Shown: positions 44,061 through 55,242, numbered from the stretch's first letter. The stretch: 60,000 nt of DNA from Phoronis australis (GCA_002633005.1 NMRA01000094.1:88208-148207), one strand, 5' to 3'. Numbers and translations are program-made. Notes: generated by a model not told the origin, from the letters alone.

Positions 44061-45531
44061 TATAGACCTAATTCACGCCGACAGGAGGCGCGTTCCAAAA
44101 CGAGGCTCGCTACTATAGCTCTGTTGGCTTATGGTCATATGGTCATAGTTCAGTGTATTTCGCGTTGCCGACGGCTAGAAAAAATACGGACATTCAACTG
44201 TCTGTTTCACAATCCCTAAGGACGTTGAAATTCGGAAGCGTTGGGTCGTTGCCATACGCCGCGACGATGGAAAATATGTCCGTGTAAAATTTATAAATGT
44301 TTTCGAACAGTTTGATCATATTTTGTCGCATCTCGGTTGCCGAGTATAGCACTACAACCGGAGAATCTTCGGCCAGGCAGGCTGTCTTTTCATGACTACG
44401 AGCTGAAACATGATATGATGCATTTTGCTTTCCAAAAAGGACAGGGCCTTCAATCGCTAGATTTTGAGGCCGAATTTAGGCCCTATTCCCCTCTCAAAAA
44501 TATTGAACAATTGCGCGAAATTCCCCCCACCGCGACTAGGCCAAAAAATTTGAAAATATTTCTTCGAAGTTCAAATCACCTAACCACACAGGTGACAGTT
44601 TGAAAGAGCACAAAGTGCTACTTGAGACAGAGCCTATGAGAACTTGTAACAGGGCGGGGGTGCTATGATGGTGATCGTTAGGTAGATTTTTCTCCTCACT
44701 CGGCAAAAAAATTCCCCTCTCAGAATTAAAGCACAGGCACCTCATTTTCCCCTCGGATAAACGAGGCCCCAGAAGAAACATGATAACTATGCTTGCTCTG
44801 TCCACTTAACTGAAATTGAGTTCTAAAACGATGTTATGCATTGGACGAACGAATAACACATGAAATAGATGAAAGAATTATTAAAACCAACTGAAGAAAG
44901 CAGAATTGATGGTCAAATAATTTTTGTTTTCAATTACGAGACTAGTTATTTATTTTTATAAAAAATATATTTAAGGACATCAATTATTCCTCCAGATCAA
45001 TGACAAATCAACTGTTAGTCCCGGTAGTCCCTAGCTCACCAGGACCTAGGCTACGCTTGATCAACAAATCAAAAACCAGATGTGACTAATTGCACACCAC
45101 AGCAAAATCTGATGAGCCACCAATGTCGAATATATTTTCAACTCGTCAACAATAAGAGCAGACGACCTGGTTCGTGTAGAAAGCATTATCAACAATTTAC
45201 ACGAAGAAATCTAACCCTGAATTCAGCATAATACCTAATCCGTAACACTACGATCGCCGCCATTTGGTCAAATTTACTTTTTATGTTTCGAATCTAGTTT
45301 TCCGAAAAAACCTTATACCCTTTCGTCAGACTACTCTTTGGTGCATTGACTTGTTCTCTAATGTATTTTTCTACTTCTCTGCTGTTAATTGTCGACACAT
45401 TTTCAAGATTTAATATACAGGTTGGACTCGAAAGACCGACCATTGAACTCACGCAATGTCAACTTCCGCATTGTTTATCGTCGTGAGCCTTGCTTTGGGC
45501 TTTAATGTCCGCCACGTGAATTAGGTCTATA
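44061..45531. mobile_element. TIR element with a THAP-domain remnant
   Basis: TATAGACCTAATTCACG at 44061-44077 is exactly mirrored at 45515-45531. Inside, at about 44195-44290 on the plus strand, a frameshifted reading gives CLFHNP and DVEIRKRWVVAIRRDDGKYV, which resembles the middle of a THAP domain. No transposase catalytic part is recognised. Confidence 0.55.
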
Positions 45532-45652
45532 CGACACAGTATCAACAAATCGACAGGATTTGTCTGCCTCCAATCCGGGACCGAAGCAGAAACCAAGAAC
45601 GCACCAAAGCTGGTCAAATTATTGCGAATTGGTGGCAATAAATAAAAATCCC

Positions 45653-45693
45653 ACAATTCTCTCCAAATTTCAGTTTTCACTCAATTTCTCTTT
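45653..45693 (+). repeat. Split direct repeat A1
   Basis: ACAATTCTCTCCAAATTTCA + GTTTTCACTCAATTTCTCTTT; identical to 54097-54137. Taken as the left end of the element. Confidence 0.85.
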
Positions 45694-45768
45694 GAAGTTT
45701 TAGCACTCTCCGTCTCTTCACCTCATTAAGGCATTGTACCTTGTTTCCTGCTTCGTTCTGGACTAAAC

Positions 45769-46366
45769 ATGTCACCTAGTTGTTTGATTTTGGACAGTTC
45801 TTGTGTGCGTTGGCTGGACGCCTATCTTAATTCGCCTGCAGCGACCGACCGGGGTCTGACCAATTTGGGTTTCCACGAGTCCTCTGTATCCATCAACTCC
45901 TTAGGGTTGTCCGGGGCCACACTCGCCCCTGGCCCTCGTTCCGTTCGCCATTTAACCCCAGCCATCGCCGAATTCTCGGCCACTTTAGTGTTTCTACAGA
46001 TCGCCGGAAACGACCTGTCTCATCCCCAGTCTCACCCTTTGTCTCTGGCCCATGACCGGACCTAATTTCGTTTTCCGAGTCTGTCCTCCAGTCTTACCCT
46101 TCTGTGCAGTCGGTCATCATCGGCATGGTGTTCCTCCGTTTCCACGATGACGGCACTTTTAAACTCTTAACTTTCACCTCAAACGCCTCCTCGCCGACCA
46201 TCCCTCAGTCTTCCTTTGGACCCATAGGGGCGGGTTCTCGCAAGACCCTTTACACCTTTACCGCCCTGACCTCATTCACCTTAACCCTTCAGGCATCCGC
46301 AAGCAAGCTCTCAGCGTCCGCTTCGCTTTCGGACATCACCTCCGCCGCCTGGGTCTCCTCTCGTAA
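45769..46366 (+). pseudogene. SGNH-hydrolase ORF of the Ngaro-like element, frameshifted
   Basis: The first frame (45769-46065) reads ILDSSCVRWLDAYL and VFLQIAGNDLS, matching SGNH block I (nucleophile Ser) and block III (GND). The next frame reads HRGGFSQDPLHLYRPDLIHL then NPSGIRKQALSVRFA, with block V DxxH as DLIH, ending at TAA 46364-46366. SGNH esterase-like ORFs occur in some retrotransposons; their role is unknown. At least one frameshift separates the blocks. Confidence 0.72.
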
Positions 46367-46495
46367 TTGTCCCTTATCTCATATCCCCAGTTACGTCCTT
46401 GTATATTTTCAGTATGCATGTTCTTATCTTACTGCCCCGTTCCTCGGCCCCCTTTCACAGCTTCTTCTTTCATTAATCATTACTACTTTCAGGTA

Positions 46496-46741
46496 CGACT
46501 GGGTGTTTACTTCAGTTTACTTCAGTTTATTACGTCAATGCGGTGGTCCCCCTACACGGGTTACTCTATCTGGTAGCACCTTGGGTGCCTACTTCAGTTT
46601 ACTCTTCATACGGCTTGGTCCGGCCATTCGGACCCGTCTATCTGGTAACACCTTGGGTGTTTACTTCAGTTTACACTGCACCAGTGGTCCTCACTTAGAC
46701 TACTCTGTCTGGTAACACCTTGTGTGCTTACTTCAGTTTAC
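46496..46741 (+). repeat. Tandem repeat between the SGNH and gag regions
   Basis: Four imperfect units centred on TCTGGTAACACCTTGGGTGT + TTACTTCAGTTTAC, about 80 bp apart. Confidence 0.8.
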
Positions 46742-47788
46742 AATTCCCTTTCGTTTTATTCCATTATTCCCGTTTTATGCAAGCGTGGCAGATCAACCCA
46801 TACAAGCTTACATACAACTCATTCCTAAATCCTGCACCTTTGGTGTCTACTTTCTCTTTCAGTTCCGCTTACTTTGCCAATTTATTCATAGGTCCCCGTT
46901 TTACAATGGGTTCGACCATTCAGATATCACTTACTTAATCCTTAGTTCTTAATGTTCAGTGTAATCCATCGTAATTCAACTCTCCAAGTTCTTCTTCTTA
47001 CCGCTTGGCTCCAGCCATTACAGTGGTGGCCTGTTGTTTCAGTGTTTCATTTCTGCTCCCTTTATTCTTCCTTTTCAGCATGCCACGACAATCAACCCGT
47101 AAAACTGCTTCGCTATACCAGTCTCGTGGGCCATCTCGCCAAGAGCTACCCGTACACCCGCCGTCGTCCACTCGTCCACTTTATCTCTAACTTCGGACCT
47201 CTTCGCACAACTACGGGACAATTCAACACTTCGAGATGCCCTAAGGGATTTACTCGCCAATGATCCACCTCGGCCCTTGGAGGCCTCCCCCCAGCTCGCC
47301 ATCAATAACATGGCGACTCCTTTAGCAGTTCACCAGCCTACAGTAACGCCAAACGTCCTCACTTCTACCTCACCGCCTACCGTGACATATTCAGCAGCTG
47401 CGGACACATCAACAGCATTGGAGCACCATATGCCACCCGTTGCAGGTAAAATTGACGCCTCCGTACACACGTCTCTGGCTTTGGTTTCAACTAGGAAGCA
47501 GAAACAAAAAACCTCATATGGACAGACCAGACAGTCACCTAATTATCCCGGTTTCATCCCCACACGTCCAGCTCTCCATAGTTAACCATCAACCAGTTTT
47601 TTCACCCCAAAGCTCGCTCCATCAACAACATGTTTCAGTGGAACCAGGCATTTCTCATCTATTTAGCCATCTACACTACCCGTCACCCACATCAAGCACC
47701 TCATCTCGCAAAGTTTTGTCATACCATAATCTCCATCAACCACCATTTCGGTTTTGCCCCCGCCATGTTTTACAATCAACAGTTTCGA

Positions 47789-48526
47789 CAATAGCGGAGT
47801 TGCAACCCCGCTTTATTGGATTTGGGTCAGAATGTTGCATTGTGGTTAAGCTGGTAAACAAGTACGTCGGCAAGCGTGGGGGCGAACCGGCCACAGGGAG
47901 GTTATACGTGTTTTGTGCGTGGCATGCTATAACACCAGTTAGCGAAATAAAAAAATTAGTTACTACCTGTTTCCCAAGGATCAAGAACTGCGTTAAACAT
48001 GGGTCAGAGACATCGGAAGAGCTGGTAGCAAAGGCCGACTTCGTGAATTCTTTCCGACTTCGTAGCATAAAGTGTGCAGCGCTCATTTTGAGGGCGGCAA
48101 GAAAACGTATCTTAGAAACTGCCCAACAATATCTCCCTTCAAAGAAACAGTAACAAATACTCCATGGCGGTTGGTAGTGAAAAAAAAANGTGGTCCGTTA
48201 CAAATTCAGGCTGTCGGATCTTTCAATTGATAAATTGGAGACGTTAGAACTGTATGTAAGGGCATTTTTCGCATGTAGTTCATGGGCTGGGCGCTTACTT
48301 TAGCAAAGTCTGAAAACGCGTTGGGGCACTTGTTGAGCCATGGGCGCTAATTAGGGCGAATAGCGGCAGAATTACATACAACAGCGTAGTTTAATGCACA
48401 CAAATTACACGTCGTGCAAACCAGTCGGCCATCCCGTTTACCATCAACAATCCCAGTAGCCTTTGCGCACCCTAATTTCCGGACATGCGCAATCGTTAAA
48501 TCGATTCGGTTGCAACTCCGCTATTG
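47789..48526. mobile_element. 738-bp TIR element inserted in the Ngaro-like gag
   Basis: Perfect 18-bp inverted ends CAATAGCGGAGTTGCAAC (47789-47806 and complement 48509-48526). The flanks CGA and CGC suggest a 2-3-bp duplication, and the gag reading frame is continuous if the insert is skipped. It contains an open frame of about 110 codons to TAA at 48151-48153. Superfamily unknown. One unresolved base at 48189. Confidence 0.82.
47807..48153 (+). CDS. Unrecognised ORF within the inserted TIR element
   Basis: Reads GFGSECCIVVKLVNKYVGKR, GGEPATGRLYVFCAWHAITP, SEELVAKADFVNSFRLRSIK, AALILRAARKRI, ending SKKQ. It is basic, with no stop and composition unlike the surrounding gag; the reading frame extends upstream into gag sequence only by chance. 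I do not recognise the family, and a true start codon is not evident. Confidence 0.35.
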
Positions 48527-48829
48527 CGCTCAGCTACCCCTGTTCCTTGGGAAACCACCAATATGGAAATCTGGAATCAGGTTATCCTCCAATCTCACAA
48601 AATTTCATCTCCCTCTAACTACCCCAATTCCATCCGTACTATCTACCCACGCACTCAGTCCTTTCGTACCTAATTTCTCCAACCACGTTCAGCTGCCTCA
48701 CACCTCAGCGGTCTCTGCCGGCGGTTTAACTCCGCATTCTGCCCACAACAGCACTGTCGCTACCTCCACCGCAGTATCACTTGCAATGGCCTCCACCCCG
48801 CCTCTGCTTGCCCTATCTCGTCCTATCCC

Positions 48830-49760
48830 CAACCCACACCGCGAACCACCTCCACCGCCACCCGACCTTCCAACACCCCTAAAAATAAACAAACTTGAAC
48901 CATATCTCCTCGGTTATCCATCCGCCCTTACTGTTCGCATTATTCATGGTTTCACTTATGGTTTCCGTATTGGTGTTTCCTCCATGTTATCCTCCCCACC
49001 TCCTCATAACCACCCATCTGCAGTCCTCAACTCTACTGTGACCAAACACACAATACAGCACGAGGTTGACTGTGGCCGCTACTCCGGACCCCACCAGTAC
49101 CCTCCATTCGACAATTTCATCAGTTCCCCTCTCGGGCTTATACCTAAGAAAGACTCCGGTAAATTTCGCCTTATCCATAACCTTTCATACCCATCTCGGG
49201 ATTCCGATTCCGTTAACTCTCATCCCTTATCCTTCTCTCATGTTCACTATGAAACCATTGAAAACGCCATGTTTCTAGTGCGCCGCTCCGGCCACAATTC
49301 TCTCATGGCTAAAACAGACATACAGGATGCCTTCCGTCATGTTCCTATACACCCTTCTGACTATCGTTTCCTTGGGTTTGTTTGGGCCGGTCAATATTAT
49401 TTCGATCGTTGTCTTCCGTTTGGTCTTTCTTCGTCATGCAACATATTTGAACTCATCAGCTCATCCTTCCAATGGATTCTTCAAAATAAAGTCAATGTCC
49501 CAGGGGTGTCCCACCACATTGATGACTTCTTTTTTGTCGGCCCCCCTAATTCCCCTTTATGTTCTTCTTATCTCCGCACGTTTCTCACCTTTTGTAAAGA
49601 AATCGGCGTCCCCATCAATCACCAAAGGACCGTCCTTCCAACGACCTCCATCACTATCTACGGTATTCATCTAGACTCCACATCCATGACGGCTTCCCTT
49701 CCCCAAGACAAACTCAACAAGGCCCTACATCCTCTCCAGTCCTTCCAGCATAAAAGGTCG
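48830..49760 (+). pseudogene. Ngaro-like reverse transcriptase
   Basis: Long open frame with all RT blocks: FDNFISSPLGLIPKKDSGKF and RLIHNLSYP; motif A MAKTDIQDAFRHVPI; motif B LPFGLSSSCNIFE; motif C HIDDFFFVG (the catalytic DD pair intact); motif D/E FCKEIGVPINHQRT and IYGIHLDS. This is the DIRS/Ngaro type of RT, distinct from LINE and LTR (YADD/YVDD) forms. The open frame starts at 48414 inside the inserted element, so that start is not genuine. A frameshift near 49760 separates it from RNase H. Confidence 0.9.
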
Positions 49761-49770
49761 GTCCTACTAC

Positions 49771-50420
49771 GTGACCCTTCAGTCTCTCATTGGTTTTCTC
49801 AATTTCGCTTGCCTTGTCATCATTCCCGGTCGAGCCTTCCTCCGTCGCCTCATCGATCTCACGCTTTGCATGTCTCAGCCTCATCATCACGTCACTCTCA
49901 CCAAAGAATACCGTGCTGACATTTGCGCTTGGCTTACATTCCTCCACTCCTTCAACGGCAAATCCATGTTCCTTTTCGAGCATTGGACCTCTTCTCAATC
50001 ACTCAAAGTGTATACTGACTCGGCCTCGGTCCACCTGGGATTCGCCGCGGTTTGCGGGTCTAATTGGTTTTCTGGCCCTTGGCCCTCATCCATCTCTCAT
50101 TTTCCCATCACCTTCAAGGAGCTCTTCCCCATCGTTCTTGCCTTAGAAATCTGGGGACCTAAACTTGCCAGCCATCGTTCATGTGCGACAACCATTCCGT
50201 GGTGCATATCATCAATAAGACTTCCTCTAAGGACCCTAACATTATGCGCCTCGTCCGACGCCTGGTCCTCTCTACCCTACACCATAATATCCATTTCAAG
50301 GCCAAACACATTCCCGGCAAAACTAATTTCATTACCGATAAATTGTCTCGCTTTCTTTTCCAGGATGCCTTTTCCATGGCTCCATGGCTCTCTCCAACAT
50401 CGACCACAGTTCCACAGCAC
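49771..50420 (+). pseudogene. Ngaro-like RT connection and RNase H
   Basis: MTLQSLIGFLNFACLVIIPG, AFLRRLIDLT, then LKVYTDSASVHLGF, ITFKELFPIVLALEIWG, and after a frameshift near 50177 CDNHSVVHIINKTSSKDPNI and AKHIPGKTNFITDKLSRF. The acidic residues D, E, D and D of RNase H are in place across the frames. This domain removes RNA during reverse transcription. Confidence 0.85.
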
Positions 50421-50539
50421 CTCCTTACGTTCTGACTTCGCTCCTCCGGGCGTCCCTTGCTCCATCCACCATCTCCACTTATCCACTTACCGCCGCGTTC
50501 TTTCACATTTCCTCCATTACCATTCCTCATCAGCATGCC

Positions 50540-51250
50540 CCTTGCCTGTGCCTCCTGTCTCCACATCGACCTTGGCATTTTACATGGCACATCTCTTCTC
50601 GTCTGGCTTAACTGCATCCACCATCTCTACCTATGTCTCCGCCATAGGTTTCATTCATAAACTGGACTCCTTGCCTGACCGTACCTCCTCCTTTCTGGTC
50701 AAGAAAATTCTGAAGGGGGTGTCCAGTTCGCGGCCATCCGTGGACACCCGGCTCCCCATAACTACACCTATTCTTTACCGCCTTCTCAACGCCTTAGCCT
50801 CTGCTCTCAACTCTCACTTCCACGCATCTCTCTGTGCTGCTATGTTTTCCACCGCCTTTCACGTCTCTCACTATCTCCCACTCCAAACATCACGATCACA
50901 TCCCTACCATTCTCGTTATCTCCCGTTCTACCGATCCCCATTGCCCTGTTACATACCCTTCAACACTACCTCACTCTCTCCAACCACTCTTCCGGCCCTC
51001 TCTTCCAGTTCCCTAACGGTTCCCCCGTAACTCGCTCTTACTTCACTCGCCAGCTTAACTTGGTACTCGGATGCGACGGTCTCGATCCTCAACGCTATAA
51101 ATCTCATAGTTTTCGTATTAGGGCAGCCACCTCCGCTCAGACTCCACCATTCAGCGTATGGGTCGCTGGAAGTCTGACGCGCTCAAGAACTACATTCGTC
51201 TCTCCTCCTTAAACTTGCTTGCTGCTAACATTCCCATTCCTTCATTGCCA
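50540..51250 (+). pseudogene. Tyrosine recombinase, first copy, with internal deletion
   Basis: Reads FYMAHLFSSGLTASTISTYV, GFIHKLDSLPDRTS, KKILKGVSSSRPSVDTRLPI, then jumps at about 50862 where some 115 bp are missing compared with the second copy. The lost part includes the first catalytic Arg (FLRVSEF). The HSFR box is present (about 51105) and the region after it lacks 18 bp. Cannot be active. Confidence 0.82.
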
Positions 51251-51727
51251 TGATCATCCACCACCCAGGGGCAGCTCTACAGTCAGTGCTTCCCCTCCTT
51301 GCACCGCCTCTTCATCCTGGGGGCGACTGTATTGCCAGTGCCCCCCCCTCACTCAACACTCCCTTTTCATCACGGGGCAACTGTATTGCCAGTGTCCCGT
51401 TCATGGGCACTTGTATTGCCAGTGTCCTACTTCACTCACCCCATTTATCCCTCTAGGGCGCCTGTATTGCCAGTGTCCTGCTTCACTCATTCTCCATTTT
51501 CATTGGCACGCCCTTTCCACCTTTTCGGAGTTCTCCCTCCCGGGCACCCTTTCCCGCCCCCTTTATACATTTTTGGTTTACCCCATTCCCTATTATGGGT
51601 TATTCTCCACTAAGCAATTTTTTCCATGCTTTATGTAGGTTTACTTTTGACGGTGCCACCGTTTGCTGTTACTTATCTGTATGTATCTTCGTACATGTCA
51701 CCGTTTCTGTTTACTTATGCTAATAGA
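51250..51727 (+). repeat. 3' non-coding part, first copy, with TGTATTGCCAGTG repeats
   Basis: After the recombinase, TGTATTGCCAGTG occurs five times at irregular spacing of about 25-60 bp. The same 3' segment follows the second recombinase copy (53005-53480). Confidence 0.85.
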
Positions 51728-52317
51728 CCGGCAGCCCAGACGACTTAGCATAGATGAACGAGGTACCAACATCTGACCACAGGAGCATTTAAAGTCCACC
51801 ACAGTATGTACAGAAATGGACGTCTGCCGTTGCCTGCACTCTGGGTGTGACCCCTGGGGGCCTTACAAACAGCCAAAAAATGAGCTGGACTAGATATTCG
51901 AGGTACCAACCAAAACTGATTTAAAACGAATAATAGTACAGAACTGAACACCAAATGACCCATGACAGACAAATTGTACCCTGGAATGGGTCCGGCAGAA
52001 ACCAAAAAAGGACCCACCAAAAATGAGCTAGCACATACATTCGAGGTACCACACAAAACCTATTCCATGTGATTCAATACATGTCACAGATCACTAAAAC
52101 CCCTATGACAGACAAAATACACTCTGGGTTGTGCCCGGCAGAAACCCCCAAAAATCTCAACCATGGTATGCCATCAAAAATTTGAGCTAGACTAGATTTT
52201 CGTGGTACCGGCCAAAACTGATTTTAAACGAACAATAGTACCAAACAAAACCAATTCCATATGATTCAATACATGTCACAGATCACTAAATGCCCTATGA
52301 CAGACAAATTACACTCT
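51728..52317. other. 590-bp unrelated segment between the two recombinase copies
   Basis: Holds its own degenerate repeats (GATTCAATACATGTCACAGA; CCCTATGACAGACAAA; CGAGGTACCAACCAAAACTG). No coding sequence. It separates the duplicated 3' regions. Confidence 0.6.
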
Positions 52318-53009
52318 GGATTCCTTGCCTGACCCTACCTCCTCCTTTCTGATCAAGAAAATTCTGAAGGGGGTGTCCAGTTCGCGGCCATCCGTGGACA
52401 CCCGGCTCCCCATAACTACACCTATTCTTCACCGTCTTCTCAACGCCTTACCCTCTGCTCTCAACTCTCACTTCCACGCATCTCTCTGTGCTGCTATGTT
52501 TTCCACCGCCTTTCACGCCTTCCTTCGTGTTAGCGAATTTGCTGTCGCCACCTCTGCCTCACCCCCAATTTCTGTCCTCCAGGTCTCTGACGTCTCAGTC
52601 ACCTCTACGTCCATGTCTCTCACTATCTCCCACTTCAAACATTAAGATCACACCCCTACCATTCTCGTTATCTCCCGTTCTACCGGTCCCCATTGCCCTG
52701 TTACAACCCTTCAACACTACCTCACTCTCTCCAACCACTCTTCCGGCCCTCTCTTCCAGTTCCCCCGTAACTCGCTCTTACTTCACTCGCCACCTTAAAT
52801 TGGTACTCGGATGTGTCGGTCTCGATCCTCAACGCTATAAATCTCATAGTTTTCGTATTGGGGCAGCCACCTCCGCTGCTACCCTCCAAATTCCAGACTC
52901 CACCATTCAGCGTATGGGTCGCTGGAAGTCTGACGCGCTCAAGAACTACATTCGTCTCTCCTCCTTAAACTTGCCTGCTGCTAACATTTCCACTCCTTCA
53001 CTGACATGA
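52318..53009 (+). pseudogene. Tyrosine recombinase, second copy (C-terminal half, catalytic boxes present)
   Basis: Begins at DSLP/SLPDPTSSF, directly after unrelated DNA. Reads AFHAFLRVSEFAVATSA (first Arg, about 52518), then a TAA and frame change near 52643, then TRHLKLVLGCVGLDPQRYKS, HSFRIGAATSAATLQIPDST (HxxR, about 52845), MGRWKSDALKNYIRL (Tyr, about 52945). It is more complete than the first copy but lacks the N-terminal part and has one stop. It is near-identical elsewhere to 50650-51250. Confidence 0.87.
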
Positions 53010-53480
53010 TCATCCACCACCCAGGGGCAGCTCTACAGTCAGTGCTTTCCCTCCGTCCACCGCCTCTTCATCCTGGGGGCGACTGTATTGCCAGTGCCCC
53101 CCCCCTCACTCACCACTCCCTTTTCATCATGGGGCAACTGTATTGCCAGTGTCCCGTTCATGGGCACCTGTATTGCCAGTGTCTACTTCACTCACCCCAT
53201 TTCTCACGCTAGGGCGCCTGTATTGCCAGTGTCCTGCTTCACTCATTCTCCATTTTCATTGGCACGCCCTTTCCACTCACCTTTTCGGGGTTCTCCCTCC
53301 CGGGCACTCTTTCCCGCCCCCTTTACACATTTTTGGTTTACCCCATGCCCTATTATGGGTTATTCTCCACTTAGCATTTTTTCCATACTTTATCTAGGTT
53401 TACTTTTGACAGTGCCACCGTTTGTTGTTACGTATCTGTAAGTATCTTCGTACATGTCACCGTTTCTGTTTACTTATGCT
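53005..53480 (+). repeat. 3' non-coding part, second copy, with TGTATTGCCAGTG repeats
   Basis: Near-identical to 51245-51727. TGTATTGCCAGTG motifs recur at about 53083-53235. Confidence 0.85.
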
Positions 53481-53778
53481 TATACAGACAGCGTGCTTTT
53501 TATTGGTTGATACATGTATGTTCTTTATGTATATTCCTTAGTTTTTATCTATTCATGTTAGCCTTATATTCCTCTGGGTTTCAGTTACTATGATTTCGAC
53601 ACCTTGTTGTGTCGCTCTATAATTTTGTTTTGTTTTTTCATGCTGCCTAGCTGTACCACTCCATGTTCGTATTTTCCTATTTACGTGCTTAATTTTGCCC
53701 CCTTTTTCTTAATGCTCCTTTTGGCGGCCTCGCTCGCTCTCCCTTGGATGGGCGGATGCATCTTTCTGCTGCATCTGT

Positions 53779-53935
53779 GGCAGATTGTCACCCACCTTTA
53801 CAGTTCAAAATACTATGTGACTTTTGTAATTACCGATATCTGTAGTCATAATATAATGACCTTTTATCTCATCTACACGTGTCGTTTCACTGTAAACTAG
53901 CTTCGGTATCGCTTCGCAGTTAGCGCATACAAAAA
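53779..53935 (+). repeat. Split direct repeat B1
   Basis: GGCAGATTGTCACCCACCTT, then TACCGATATCTGTAG, CATAATATAATGACC, TCATCTACACGTGT and CTTCGCAGTTAGCGCATA. The first part recurs at 54285 and the second at 55239. Confidence 0.8.
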
Positions 53936-54096
53936 TTACTTAAGTTTTAAATTATTTTATGTAAGCTATACTGCTTCGTCCTCATTATCATATTGTTTAG
54001 ATTCTCGGGTCAGTGACCCTCTTTGTTCTACGATTATTGGTTTAATTGTACCACGTGATCTCTTTTTTTCGTCGCAACACTGGGCCATCGTCCACT

Positions 54097-54137
54097 ACAA
54101 TTCTCTCCAAATTTCAGTTTTCACTCAATTTCTCTTT
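54097..54137 (+). repeat. Split direct repeat A2
   Basis: Identical over 41 bp to A1 at 45653-45693. It is followed by a short CCCT tandem run. Confidence 0.85.
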
Positions 54138-54284
54138 CCCTCCCTCCCTCCCTCAAACCAATTTTCCTTTCTTCCCTGTTTATCCTTACATTCCCCATGT
54201 CGCTGTCCCGGTGTTGCTGTTATGCTTCTACATATTATTACTTAACTTTCTATTCACCACTTTTATCTACCTTCCTTGCTGCTT

Positions 54285-54388
54285 GGCAGATTGTCACCCA
54301 CCTTTACAGTTCAACATACTATGTAACTTTTGTGATTACCGATATCTGTAGTAGTTTAGTTTGTCATAATATATATGACCTTCTATAC
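54285..54388 (+). repeat. Split direct repeat B2, first part
   Basis: Matches B1 from GGCAGATTGTCACCCACCTT to ATAATATATATGACC, then is interrupted by about 850 bp. Confidence 0.8.
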
Positions 54389-55238
54389 CACAATATTAGC
54401 GTCAAATGACAGATACAACCGTGTAATAACCCATAAAGTTATCTCACTAGTGAGATAACGATTTGGCGGGAAACCGAGGACGGGGTCGAACCCGGGACCC
54501 TAATATTGCGGGTCGCCCACTTTACCACTACACCACGCAGCGACTGACGTCATCAATAGTGAAAATAGAATACTTAAATGAGCACGCGCAATAATCGCAC
54601 GTTCAACAAACCGCATTGTACTGTACTTATACGTTACGAAAAATAAGACACATAATTTCCATAAAAATGATATCTTAATTCCGAGAAATTTTTCTCTTAT
54701 GTCTTCTTACTTGTAAATCACCGATCTCTAGTTTGAATGCGGGTATCGTGTCGTCAGGATCTTTGACTTGAGAATTATATTCAGTTACCAGTGGTAACCT
54801 ACTTTAGCAGACGATAATTTCCCCGTCGAAGCTTAGCGTGGAAAAAACGTGTTTTAAGCTATAATAATTGGTAAACCTTAATTTATAAATTCAAATTATT
54901 TCTATAATATTTAAGTTTTCAATTGGTTTTGAGTAAAAGCAATATTTGACAAAAATAAGCGGGCTTTTCTTAAAAGGTCACGACCTCCGACGCCGGGCCT
55001 CTGACATAGAAAGTAGTTACAAAGGCGTGGAGAGTCAGAAAAGGTAAATCGATTCATTGCAATGTTTCTCGTTTAGTATGTGGTATAAATAGATTATTAC
55101 ATGTTCTCAGCCGTTATCCCCCTTATCTAGAGCCCTCGTGGATTTTGGAGAATTATCACCCTCGGGGCGATAATTCTCCAAAATCCACTCGGGCTCTAGA
55201 TAACGGGGGATAACGACTTCGCCATGTAATAATCTATA
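54389..55238. mobile_element. About 850-bp insertion in B2 with tRNA-like sequence and foldback
   Basis: B1 is continuous where B2 is split, so this segment is inserted. It contains a tRNA-like sequence (54468-54541, minus strand), a short palindrome (TTATCTCACTAGTGAGATAA, about 54439-54458) and a 158-bp foldback at its right end. One or two elements may be involved. Confidence 0.65.
54468..54541 (-). other. tRNA-derived sequence (SINE head or tRNA relic)
   Basis: The minus strand reads GCGTGGTGTAGTGGTAAAGT ... CCCGGGTTCGACCCCG, with good A and B boxes and a T-arm (CGGG-TTCGAC-CCCG). No matching acceptor stem and an oversized anticodon loop, so not a functional tRNA. Confidence 0.65.
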
Positions 55239-55242
55239 TTTA
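55085..55242. repeat. Foldback (snapback) palindrome of about 158 bp
   Basis: Arms of about 45 bp (GTTATCCCCCTTATCTAGAG..., GGATTTTGGAGAATTATC) meet around ACCCTCGGGGC. Outer arms AAATAGATTATTACATG and CATGTAATAATCTAT extend the mirror. It is nearly a full hairpin. Confidence 0.88.

Larger units (their letters stand above)
47078..48660 (+). pseudogene. Ngaro-like gag region, frameshifted and interrupted
   Basis: Pieces read MPRQSTRKTA at the start, then RDALRDLLANDPPRPLEASP, then NNMFQWNQAFLIYLAIYTTR, HPHQAPHLAKFCHTIISI, FGFAPAMFYNQQF; after an inserted element (47789-48526) it continues PVPWETTNMEIWNQVILQSH. The W/YD/FR-rich motif is the gag core of DIRS-group elements. Several frame changes. 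Confidence 0.7.

Noticed and set aside
46104-46715. 203-codon open frame as a separate protein
   Set aside because: It overlaps the SGNH C-terminal block in another frame and a tandem repeat; its composition reflects T/C-rich element DNA.
48414-48830. N-terminal part of the long open frame before the RT domain as a genuine protein start
   Set aside because: The frame opens inside the inserted TIR element (to 48526) and then runs out of frame through gag (the gag motif PWETTNMEIW is in another frame).
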